From assembly GCA_047611425.1 (NCBI GenBank), contig JBLFWJ010000116.1, forward strand, positions 1-10,701: DNA of 10,701 nt. The letters are read 5' to 3'. Positions 1 to 6,436 of this stretch are shown piece after piece. The notes under the pieces were generated by a model, which was given only the letters and a program-made list of their open reading frames with translations, was not told where the DNA came from and did not search any database. Numbering within the stretch: the stretch's first letter is position 1; each line of letters starts with the position of its first letter. The stretch comes from JBLFWJ01 sp047611425 (GTDB lineage Bacteria > Bacteroidota > Bacteroidia > UBA10329). Position numbers and translations under genes: made by a program.

Positions 1-2
1 AA

Positions 3-128
3 AGGCTATGTTTCAGATATCCCAAGGATGGATTGGAAAAATCGTTTAGCGATTATTCAACCGATATTGCGAATACAACATTGCTGATTCGCGACAACCA
101 GCTAATTTCAGGATCCAAAAGCAATTAA
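3..128 (+). CDS. C-terminal end of an unidentified protein (5' partial)
   Basis: An open frame runs in from the left edge and ends at a TAA at 126-128, giving 41 residues whose tail reads LLIRDNQLISGSKSN. The other two forward frames close earlier, at 49 and 85, and the stop lies two bases before the GTG of the next gene, as expected for translationally close genes in an operon. No motif is recognised and the fragment is too short to assign a family. That it is coding is inferred from the open frame and the tight spacing. Confidence 0.5.
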   Translation, partial: RLCFRYPKDGLEKSFSDYSTDIANTTLLIRDNQLISGSKSN

Positions 129-130
129 GT

Positions 131-1063
131 GTGTCTGAGCCCAAAACTTGCCTGAATTGTAAAACCGCCTTACCGCAAAGCGCCAAGTTCTGCTACAATT
201 GCGGTCAGGAAAACCGTGATTTACAAATCCGTTTTTGGGAACTTCTCAGCGAATTTCTGTCAAACACCTTCAATTTTGATGCTCGATTAGGGCGTACGAT
301 AATCGATCTGGTTAAAAGGCCGGGTGAGATCACAAAGCAGTTTCATGAAGGCAAACGAGCTAGATATGTTCGGCCAATGCAACTGTATTTGTTTGTTTCG
401 TTCGTTTACTTCTTGCTATCGAGCATGTCTCCTACAACCATTGTCAATCAATTTCCAGAAAGTGAAGCCGAAGCAGGCCTCATGGTTGACAATGGGCTGA
501 TAAAGGTGAATGTGGACAGCAATGACATTTTTCTTTTGGGTCAGAATTTAAAGAAAACCGACCCTAATGATGAAGCTGCAATTGATTCGCTTTTGGACTT
601 GACGGGAGAAACTGAACACAGTGATTGGGAACGTCATCTAATGAAACAGACAGTACGTGCATTAAATCCCAAATATGAGGAGGTGCTGAAACAAGAAGTG
701 TTTGCTAATCTTTCTTGGGCTATGTTTCTGTTGCTGCCGGTTTTTGCTTCCATGCTTTGGTTCATTGTCCGAAAGGTCTCACCATTCTACATTGATTCGC
801 TCATTTTCTCAATCCATTTTCACACGGTGGTTTTCATCCTTTTCTCCATTGGAGCAATCATCGATTTCTTTGTATCAAGTGACCTTGTCTATCAGACCAT
901 TATCGTTTTAACGGTTCTGTATCTCTTGCTATCATTAAAAAGAGTCTACGTTTTGAAATGGAAAAAAGCTATTTCGCGTACAATTGGCCTCGGTTTTTCT
1001 TACGCCATCATTTTCGGGCTTTCGTATTTGGTAATCCTCGGAATTAGCTTTTGGCTGTATTAA
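131..1063 (+). CDS. DUF3667-type zinc-ribbon integral membrane protein
   Basis: This 310-residue protein opens with a zinc ribbon: C7-x2-C10, then C21-x2-C24 followed by GQENRD, which is the N-terminal signature of the Bacteroidota family DUF3667. A soluble stretch follows (residues 30-80, including RPGEITKQFHEGKRARYVRP, the family's conserved region before the first membrane segment). Hydrophobic helices lie near 82-100, 195-213, 222-248, 253-270 and 286-308, with a polar, acidic loop at about 105-190 between the first and second. The function of the family is not known; a zinc-binding inner-membrane protein is all the sequence supports. The start is a GTG two bases after the preceding stop. 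It is chosen because the zinc ribbon begins seven residues later and no ATG precedes it. It is likely co-transcribed with the upstream partial gene and perhaps with the esterase 31 bases downstream. Confidence 0.85.
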   Translation: MSEPKTCLNCKTALPQSAKFCYNCGQENRDLQIRFWELLSEFLSNTFNFDARLGRTIIDLVKRPGEITKQFHEGKRARYVRPMQLYLFVSFVYFLLSSMSPTTIVNQFPESEAEAGLMVDNGLIKVNVDSNDIFLLGQNLKKTDPNDEAAIDSLLDLTGETEHSDWERHLMKQTVRALNPKYEEVLKQEVFANLSWAMFLLLPVFASMLWFIVRKVSPFYIDSLIFSIHFHTVVFILFSIGAIIDFFVSSDLVYQTIIVLTVLYLLLSLKRVYVLKWKKAISRTIGLGFSYAIIFGLSYLVILGISFWLY

Positions 1064-1094
1064 GCCAGTACCTTGCAATCTTATTCCCATTTTC

Positions 1095-2240
1095 ATGAAG
1101 AACATTTTACTCGTTAGTTTTCTACTAACCGCTTTACAAGGATTCTCACAGCAAACCATCTACGATACCATCATGCACGATGGTTTGGAGCGCAACTTCA
1201 TTCTGTACGTACCGGACAGTTACGTTCCAGGAACTCCTGCTCCGCTTGTATTCAACTTTCATGGGTATACCAGCAATGCTGATCAACAAATGATTTATGG
1301 TGATTTTAGAACCATTGCCGATACAGCGGGATTCATCTTGGTGCATCCAAATGGCACGATTGACAACAATGGATCAACTCACTGGAATTCTGGTTGGGGA
1401 ACTGGCGTGGATGATTTGGGTTTTACCGAAGCAATGATTGATTCCTTGTCTCTAGAATACAGCATTGACCAGAACCGCGTCTTCAGCACTGGAATGAGCA
1501 ACGGTGGATTTATGAGTTATCACCTGGCATGTGAATTAAGCGATAGAATTGCCGCGATTGCTTCTGTCACTGGAACGATGACTATCACAAGCCCTAGTAC
1601 CTGCAGTGCTAGTCATCCAACTCCTGTTATGGAAATTCACGGTACGGCCGATGCCACCGTTCCATACGATGGTAACTCGACTATGACACCAATCGTTGAT
1701 GTATTAACACATTGGGTTGATTTTAACGGATGCGGACCCGAGCCAATTGTCACACCTGTGCCAAATATCAACTTGACCGATGGTTGCACAGCAGACCATC
1801 TGCTTTACCCAGGGGGAGATAATGGTGTTGAAGTGGAGCATTACCGAATCAACAATGGAGGACATACTTGGCCTGGAGCAATTTTTCCAATTGGGGTTAC
1901 CAATTATGATTTCAATGCCTCAGAAAAGATCTGGCAATTCTTTGCTCAGTATGATATTAATGGCCGAATTGTGGGAATTGATGAAGCATCGAAAGACAAC
2001 GGAATCCGATTGTTCCCAAATCCGGGTAACGATGAAGTCACTCTAATACTTGGCTCGAATAACCTGAGCGATTTAGAAGTTGAAGTCTCAAGTATCTCAG
2101 GTCAGACGGTATTTCGAAAGACTTTCAATAACGCGGGAAAGGAATTGAAAATGGATCTAAGCCATTTGAAATCTGGAGTCTATACTCTACGGCTCAACAC
2201 AAAATCAGGTTTGAAAACATTGAAGTATGTGAAGAATTAA
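1095..2240 (+). CDS. Secreted PHB-depolymerase/feruloyl-esterase-like hydrolase with T9SS sorting domain
   Basis: This 381-residue secreted serine esterase resembles the LpqC / poly(3-hydroxybutyrate) depolymerase family (alpha/beta hydrolase). Residues 1-19 form a signal peptide ending FSQ. The oxyanion region is FNFHGYTSN (53-61). The nucleophile elbow is G133-M-S135-N-G137, the acid is D186 in HGTADATVP, and the base is H257 in NNGGHTWPG, so the whole triad is present. Cysteines 146, 170, 213 and 231 could form disulfides. Residues from about 303 (IRLFPNPGNDEV...) to the end (KTLKYVKN) form a T9SS type A C-terminal sorting domain, so the enzyme is predicted to cross the outer membrane and be released or surface-anchored. 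The true substrate cannot be read from sequence: polyester, feruloylated polysaccharide and other acyl esters are all possible. Its stop codon overlaps the stop of the convergent gene in the palindrome TTAA at 2237-2240. Confidence 0.9.
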   Translation: MKNILLVSFLLTALQGFSQQTIYDTIMHDGLERNFILYVPDSYVPGTPAPLVFNFHGYTSNADQQMIYGDFRTIADTAGFILVHPNGTIDNNGSTHWNSGWGTGVDDLGFTEAMIDSLSLEYSIDQNRVFSTGMSNGGFMSYHLACELSDRIAAIASVTGTMTITSPSTCSASHPTPVMEIHGTADATVPYDGNSTMTPIVDVLTHWVDFNGCGPEPIVTPVPNINLTDGCTADHLLYPGGDNGVEVEHYRINNGGHTWPGAIFPIGVTNYDFNASEKIWQFFAQYDINGRIVGIDEASKDNGIRLFPNPGNDEVTLILGSNNLSDLEVEVSSISGQTVFRKTFNNAGKELKMDLSHLKSGVYTLRLNTKSGLKTLKYVKN

Positions 2241-3280
2241 TTCTTTAACCGATTAAATGGTTTTGAAGCATCAAGCTCAATCCCATTCCAAAAAATCCAA
2301 GTAGCAAATTCATTGAATTGAGCCGAATTCTCGGCTCCCCAAGTATTCATTTCTACTCGATCGGTTTCGCCATACAACCAAAACATATAATCAAGTAGTC
2401 TGTCCTTCGATTGAACGATTGTCAAATGGTCGATTACCGGCACGTTCGGTGCATCGGACATCTTATTCCAAGCTTCAATAAAGCAGGCCAATTTCGCGCT
2501 TTGAGCAACTAAGTTGGTTGCATCATCACCCGTCATGGCACATGGGGCCATCACATCGTAAATGGTTTTATCTAATCCCTTAGCCTTCGTTTTCTCCCGC
2601 TTCATGTTTAACAATCCGGACAAAGATTTTCGCACGAACTTCATTGCATTCACGTCAGGTTGATCGTTGGCTACTGTAAGGTTTAAGTAAGTCTGGCCAT
2701 ACAACCAAGTCCAAAGGTGATTGTGCTGGGTAGCTAGAAATTGAGCGGCATGCCGATAATTGTCTGAAAACGTTGGGTCCATTTCAATGCCTTTTTCCCA
2801 ATAAGCCAATGCCATAGGCCCGTCACCAGTAGAAGCGAAAACCTCCCCCAATTTACTGTGAATCATTCCTGAACTAGGAAACTTGCCTAGACCTATTTCT
2901 AACGCGTCTTTCTCATTCTTAGATTTTTTCAGAATATTATAACACTCACCAAGCAGAATAAAAAGCTCAGATGTGGCGTGCTCATGTTTCATTAATGGGA
3001 AGAAATACTGCTCCGCTTTTTTCGCTTTGCCCCACAAGAGAAATGCCCGCCCAATCTCAAATGGATATTCGTATTCGCCTAAATCTAGATTTCTTGCAGC
3101 CCGTAGGTGCTTTATTCCTTGGCTGTATTCTTTATCGTCAACTAGCTTGATGCCAAGCCTCGCTTCATCTTCTGCACTTAAGCCTTGACCAATTGAAACC
3201 GTTGCAGAAAGCACAAATAGAATTGTGACGGCAACAACAAGTCTGTTGGAATGAAACAGGTCAGTCAATAATTTTCGCAT
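2237..3280 (-). CDS. Exported TPR-like repeat protein of unknown function
   Basis: The frame is open from 3307, but I prefer the ATG at 3280-3278. It gives MRKLLTDLFHSNRLVVAVTI followed by a hydrophobic run ending VSIGQG, a good signal peptide, while the longer start adds an implausible hydrophobic leader. The mature protein (347 residues with signal) has helical repeats of tetratricopeptide type. One runs from EARLGIKLVDDKEYSQGIKH to AARNLDLG, the next includes YPFEIGRAFLLWGKAKKAEQYFFPL, and the clearest is LGEVFASTGDGPMALAYWEKGIEMDPTF. The C-terminal half (from about residue 200 of the long frame) is not recognised; it is rich in Trp and Tyr and ends FNRLKN. It probably acts in the periplasm as a protein-interaction scaffold; no enzymatic motif is seen. 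Its start overlaps the end of the upstream acetyltransferase gene by 20 bases, indicating co-transcription. Confidence 0.8.
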   Translation of the reverse strand: MRKLLTDLFHSNRLVVAVTILFVLSATVSIGQGLSAEDEARLGIKLVDDKEYSQGIKHLRAARNLDLGEYEYPFEIGRAFLLWGKAKKAEQYFFPLMKHEHATSELFILLGECYNILKKSKNEKDALEIGLGKFPSSGMIHSKLGEVFASTGDGPMALAYWEKGIEMDPTFSDNYRHAAQFLATQHNHLWTWLYGQTYLNLTVANDQPDVNAMKFVRKSLSGLLNMKREKTKAKGLDKTIYDVMAPCAMTGDDATNLVAQSAKLACFIEAWNKMSDAPNVPVIDHLTIVQSKDRLLDYMFWLYGETDRVEMNTWGAENSAQFNEFATWIFWNGIELDASKPFNRLKN

Positions 3281-3812
3281 AGAGTACCCCATTATAATAT
3301 ATGTCATTTTTAAAGTAGCATTTTCTCATTATTCCTTCTCGCTCAAATCCATTTTTCTCAAGTACACGTGCAGATGCAAGATTATGATGAAAAACTGGCG
3401 CTTCAATTCTTATAAGCCCTCGATTCTCGACAATAGCCTCTACAAACTTAGAAACCGCCTCTGTCATTATTCCCTGCCCCCAAAAATCTGGTGATAGCCA
3501 ATACCCTATCTCTTCTTTATGAGAATCCATACTGTATTTAAAATGCTGGCCAATCCCTCCTATAAGTCCCTCCTCGTAGTGTCGAATGGCAAAATTTCTA
3601 GTTCCAGTTGATTCCTTTTGCGCTATAGCTGTGGCTATAAAAAGTTCGGCATCAGAAAGCTCGTAAGGATATGGTATGGTTAGCGTATTGTCTGCTATTC
3701 GTTTATCGTTTATCCGCTCTGCCATTAGCGGTCCATCGCTTTCGGTCAAAGGAGAAATGTAAATAGAAGAGTTAACTGAAATAAGATTCACGAAATACTG
3801 ACTGTTGAACAA
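3261..3812 (-). CDS. GNAT family N-acetyltransferase (RimJ/RimL-like)
   Basis: This 183-residue GCN5-related acetyltransferase would transfer an acetyl group from acetyl-CoA to an amine, possibly a protein N-terminus or a small molecule; the acceptor is unknown. The fold is readable in order: beta-1 IYISPLTESDGPL (17-29), the pre-motif FAIRHYEEGLIGGIG (74-88), motif A IGYWLSPDFWGQGIMTEAV (102-120), and motif B N144-LASARVLEKNGFEREG (to 160). The acetyl-CoA loop has W-G-Q-G-I-M where R/Q-x-x-G-x-G/A is usual, as in many RimJ/RimL relatives. No ATG precedes beta-1: the only options are TTG at 3812 (used here), GTG at 3791 and TTG at 3749, with an in-frame TAA 12 bases above the first TTG. The first ATG (residue 30) would remove beta-1. 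So the start is uncertain and non-ATG. It overlaps the downstream TPR gene. Confidence 0.85.
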   Translation of the reverse strand: MFNSQYFVNLISVNSSIYISPLTESDGPLMAERINDKRIADNTLTIPYPYELSDAELFIATAIAQKESTGTRNFAIRHYEEGLIGGIGQHFKYSMDSHKEEIGYWLSPDFWGQGIMTEAVSKFVEAIVENRGLIRIEAPVFHHNLASARVLEKNGFEREGIMRKCYFKNDIYYNGVLYAKIID

Positions 3813-3837
3813 AGGTATGTTTTATCAAAGCTAATTA

Positions 3838-3860
3838 TTTCAACACTCTACGTGTTGAAA
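3838..3860. promoter_or_regulatory. Perfect 9-bp inverted repeat in a divergent intergenic region
   Basis: The arms TTTCAACAC (3838-3846) and GTGTTGAAA (3852-3860) are exact reverse complements separated by five bases (TCTAC). They sit midway in the 94-base gap between the divergent acetyltransferase and kinase genes. There is no T run after either arm, so it is not a typical terminator. Its place between two divergent starts suggests an operator or dyad binding site serving one or both promoters. The TTG within the right arm could also be part of a -33 box for the kinase gene. Function is inferred from position and symmetry only. Confidence 0.5.
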
Positions 3861-3906
3861 CCTCAGGGCAACTATTCCGTTAAATGTTCGACCGAATCGA
3901 TAAATT

Positions 3907-4980
3907 ATGAAAGAGGACCTCTACGAATTCTACCAAGAATTAGAACATGATAATCTCAGTTTCATCTTCAATGGAGATGTTAGTGACGAAGTAACCGAAA
4001 GCATTATTCGGCTTACTGAGCATAATCTCAATAGCATTGAAGAGCTGACTAAAATAAAGAAGAAATTTTGCTTCATTATGGTCGAGTGTTTTCAAAATTT
4101 GGTACGACACGGTAGTACAGAAAGTGATGGTTCGGTTTTCTCAACACGAATTATCGATGATGCAAACTATGTAAGTTCGGTAAACAAAATCCCTGTTGAA
4201 GAGATACAACTGCTTCAAGGTAAGTTAGAGCAGATAAACGGTTTAGAAAAGGGTCGGTTAAAGGCGCTCTACTTGGAAGTTCTAACTAAAGACGGTCTGT
4301 CAGACAAGGGTGGTGCTGGCATTGGATTGATTCAATTAGCTAGAAAGACTGGAAGTTCGATTGATTTCGATTTCGAAGAAGTGAACGACCAGCTCTCAAA
4401 TTTCTACATGTCTTTAAAGCTTTCGCCAAACAATGGAGAGAGAACAAAAGAAATTGGCCAAGCCAAACAATTCACGCAGGATTTTGATAAGAAAATCAAG
4501 GATTCGAATATTGTGATGATCTACAAAGGCGATTTTGCCCGAGACTCTATTATGCCAATTATCGCCATTCTTGAAGAGCAGATGAGAGCACTTACAGAAG
4601 ACTCGAAGTCCAAGTCGTTTTTCTTGATTATAGTAGAAATGCTTCAGAATATTTCTCGACACGCTTATGACGTGGTTGATCGTTCAGGAATTTTCATGAT
4701 TACTGAAGACGAAGGGAAGATTGGTGTGCAAGCTGGAAACATCGTTTCCACAAAAGACAAGAATTTCCTCGATGGAAAAATCAAAGAGCTAAACGAATTG
4801 GATCCACTTGACCTTAAGAAGCTTTATAAAACAACATTACGAGAAGGATCATTGAGCGAAAAAGGAGGGGCCGGCTTAGGCCTCATTGAAGTCGCAAGAA
4901 AAACTTTAGCGCCAATGATTGGTCGATTTGATGAACTAGGCAATGATTCGCACTTTTTCACATACTCAGTAAATTTTTGA
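3907..4980 (+). CDS. Tandem SiaB-family (DUF6272) GHKL protein kinase
   Basis: This 357-residue cytoplasmic protein is made of two SiaB-type kinase domains in tandem, joined near residues 172-185. Domain 1 (about 1-172) has the N box E60-CFQ63-N64-LVR67-H68 and the G box KGGAGIGLI (134-142). Domain 2 (about 186-357) has E244-MLQ247-N248-ISR251-H252 and KGGAGLGLI (319-327). Both share the helix before the G box (LKALYLEVL and LKKLYKTTL) and the ARKT that follows. In the known Sia system, SiaB is an ATP-dependent serine/threonine kinase of the SpoIIAB/RsbW type whose substrate is SiaC, encoded here immediately downstream. Family members usually have one such domain, at roughly 180 residues, so this is a fusion or internal duplication. 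Domain 2 keeps an AGNIV motif where domain 1 has SVNKI, suggesting domain 1 has diverged. There is no membrane segment. The ATG start follows an A/T-rich leader with no Shine-Dalgarno. Confidence 0.85.
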   Translation: MKEDLYEFYQELEHDNLSFIFNGDVSDEVTESIIRLTEHNLNSIEELTKIKKKFCFIMVECFQNLVRHGSTESDGSVFSTRIIDDANYVSSVNKIPVEEIQLLQGKLEQINGLEKGRLKALYLEVLTKDGLSDKGGAGIGLIQLARKTGSSIDFDFEEVNDQLSNFYMSLKLSPNNGERTKEIGQAKQFTQDFDKKIKDSNIVMIYKGDFARDSIMPIIAILEEQMRALTEDSKSKSFFLIIVEMLQNISRHAYDVVDRSGIFMITEDEGKIGVQAGNIVSTKDKNFLDGKIKELNELDPLDLKKLYKTTLREGSLSEKGGAGLGLIEVARKTLAPMIGRFDELGNDSHFFTYSVNF

Positions 4981-4990
4981 CCAAAGAATT

Positions 4991-5365
4991 ATGGACGCAC
5001 TAAAAATATCACATACCGAAGACACTCCACAGGTCAATTTTGATCCCGCCAATACTGTCTATGAAATAACTGGCAAGGCTTTACCAGAGGATGCAGTTGA
5101 ATTTTTCGGCCCAATTCACGAATGGATCGAGTCCTTTTTGGAAACGAAGCCAGGAGATTTTCATCTGACCATTAATTTGACATACCTCAATTCTTCGGCA
5201 ACTAGATACATTTTCAACATGTTGTGCTTATTAGAAGATGCCTATGAAGAAGGCGAAAAAACCAGCCTTACCTGGAAATATGAAAAAGATGACGAAGTGA
5301 TGGAAATGAAAGGTGAAGACCTTGAAGAAATGCTTGATTTTCCTATAAAGCTGGTTACCTATTAA
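4991..5365 (+). CDS. SiaC-family (DUF1987) regulatory phosphoprotein
   Basis: This 124-residue small acidic protein matches the SiaC/DUF1987 family. It has the N-terminal ISHTEDTPQVNFDP strand, then ITGKALPEDAVEFFGPIHEW (26-45), then LTYLNSSATRYIFNMLCLLE (63-82), which resembles the STAS-like fold of anti-sigma-antagonist proteins. In Pseudomonas, SiaC is phosphorylated on a threonine by SiaB, and only the unphosphorylated form activates the diguanylate cyclase SiaD. In the matching loop this protein has N67-S68-S69-A70-T71, so the acceptor is probably S68 or a neighbour; the alignment is from memory. The gene starts 10 bases after the kinase stop, so the two are surely co-transcribed and are likely kinase and substrate. 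No cyclase or phosphatase gene is seen in the window, so its output is unknown. Confidence 0.85.
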   Translation: MDALKISHTEDTPQVNFDPANTVYEITGKALPEDAVEFFGPIHEWIESFLETKPGDFHLTINLTYLNSSATRYIFNMLCLLEDAYEEGEKTSLTWKYEKDDEVMEMKGEDLEEMLDFPIKLVTY

Positions 5366-5386
5366 TTCGGTAACGACTATCTCTTT

Positions 5387-5662
5387 TTGACTAAGCGGGT
5401 TTCAATTCAAGTTTTCGGGAAAGTGCAAGGCGTGTGGTTTCGTAAACACGTTCTTAATGTTGCACAAAGACTGTCAATCATAGGTTTTGTAAAGAACCTA
5501 CCAGACGGCACAGTTTACATGGAGGCAGGAGGCCAAGTGGCGGAATTAAATACGTTGGCTGTAGCTTGTAAAAAAGGCTCGCCCCTTTCAACTGTCGATC
5601 GAATTGAAGTACAGGAACTAAAACGTACTGGAAAGGAAACGGATTTCCGGATTATAAGATGA
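5387..5662 (+). CDS. Acylphosphatase
   Basis: This 91-residue protein has the complete acylphosphatase signature: VFGKVQGVWFRKH (9-21) with the phosphate-binding loop and catalytic R19, then GFVKNLPDGTVYMEAGG (33-49) with N37, which positions the attacking water. It hydrolyses the carboxyl-phosphate bond of small acyl phosphates in the cytoplasm. Length is normal for the family (about 90-100). The start is a TTG, since an in-frame TAA lies 15 bases upstream and the first beta strand begins at once. The gene follows siaC by 21 bases and is probably in the same transcript, though a functional link to the kinase pair is not shown. Its TGA at 5660-5662 abuts the ferritin stop to form TGATCA. Confidence 0.92.
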   Translation: MTKRVSIQVFGKVQGVWFRKHVLNVAQRLSIIGFVKNLPDGTVYMEAGGQVAELNTLAVACKKGSPLSTVDRIEVQELKRTGKETDFRIIR

Positions 5663-6172
5663 TCAGGTTTGATTAGCCTCATCTGGAATAAAGGCTTCCA
5701 AATCTCTATCAAAAAGGTACAAGCCTCCTTTGTCCGTACCAATCAACTCAAGTCGATCTAGCAAAGTCTGTGCGGTTCGCTCCTCCTCCATTTGCTCCGA
5801 CACAAACCATTGAAGAAAATTATAGGTAGGATGATCATTCTCCGCAAGGCAAGCTCCAACCAAATCATTGATTTTTTTCGATACCTCCTTTTCGTGGTCA
5901 AGTATCTTTTCAAAAACCTCCTTCACACCACTAAAATCTTTTGGTACTTCACCAACGGTTGGTACCAAAGCGCGGCCTCCTCTATCATTTACAAAGTGAA
6001 AAAGCTTAAGCATGTGCTGTCTTTCCTCGTCCGTGTGTCTGTACAAGAAGCTACTCATCCCATTAAAGCCAGACTGCTCAGCCCAAGAGGCCATGCTCAA
6101 ATAGTATTGAGAGGATTCGAATTCCAATTCAATTTGCTTGTTAAGCAAGTTTTCAATCTTTTCTGAAAGCAT
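5663..6172 (-). CDS. ftnA: Bacterial non-haem ferritin
   Basis: This 169-residue ferritin oxidises Fe(II) at a di-iron site and stores the iron in a 24-subunit shell. The ferroxidase ligands align, with the same numbering, to E. coli FtnA recalled from memory: E17 (IELEFESS), E49-E50 and H53 (DEERQHM), E94 (DHEKE), and E126, Q127, E129 and E130 (SEQMEEER), with Y24 also kept. The block TYNFLQWFVSEQ (116-127) is a family hallmark, and GLYLFDRDL near the C-terminus matches the E-helix region. No Met-rich haem-binding site is seen, so it is a ferritin and not a bacterioferritin. It is transcribed alone, away from the large surface-protein gene, from a probable Bacteroidota-type promoter just upstream. 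Confidence 0.95.
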   Translation of the reverse strand: MLSEKIENLLNKQIELEFESSQYYLSMASWAEQSGFNGMSSFLYRHTDEERQHMLKLFHFVNDRGGRALVPTVGEVPKDFSGVKEVFEKILDHEKEVSKKINDLVGACLAENDHPTYNFLQWFVSEQMEEERTAQTLLDRLELIGTDKGGLYLFDRDLEAFIPDEANQT

Positions 6173-6189
6173 GATTCTTGATTTTGCTA

Positions 6190-6221
6190 CAAATCTAAGA
6201 TTGAGCCTTCGGGAAACCCAA
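6190..6221 (-). promoter_or_regulatory. Putative promoter of the ferritin gene
   Basis: On the minus strand TAGATTTG (6197-6190) fits the Bacteroidota -7 consensus TAnnTTTG exactly. A TTG at 6221-6219 lies 21 bases upstream as a partial -33 box. The -7 box ends 17 bases before the ferritin ATG, implying a very short leader. No Fur-like palindrome is evident. It is assigned by consensus match and position only. Confidence 0.5.
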
Positions 6222-6273
6222 TGTTCACCGTAAAACCACCACGATTTTCTTGATTAGATTAATATGAATGTCG

Positions 6274-6305
6274 TTTGACCCCAAAAACCGATGTAAGTAT
6301 TTTTA
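6274..6305 (+). promoter_or_regulatory. Possible promoter for the large surface-protein gene
   Basis: TTTG at 6274-6277 is followed after 20 bases by TATTTTTA at 6298-6305, one mismatch from the Bacteroidota -7 box TAnnTTTG. This would leave a leader of about 125 bases before the ATG at 6437. A weaker alternative is TTTG at 6349-6352 followed by TAATTTCT at 6376-6383. Neither is compelling. Confidence 0.25.
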
Positions 6306-6436
6306 GGGATTTCTTCTGTTCTGACCGTTGCACAAGAACCATATGAATTTTGACCGCGTAAGATTATTCAATTCTTAATTTCTCTCACCCAACCTGAGTC
6401 CGCACATTCGTAGCATCAAATAATAATTCACAAGAC

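Noticed and set aside
935..1159. Minus-strand open frame bridging the DUF3667 and esterase genes
   Set aside because: It overlaps the DUF3667 membrane segments and the esterase signal peptide, and its translation shows no family features.
3907..5662. Anti-phage defence or toxin-antitoxin system in the kinase cluster
   Set aside because: The domains match SiaB, SiaC and acylphosphatase families with signalling or metabolic roles; no nuclease, effector or toxin is present.
5792..6166. Plus-strand open frame of 124 residues opposite ferritin
   Set aside because: It is the shadow of ferritin, whose ferroxidase residues are fully conserved on the other strand.
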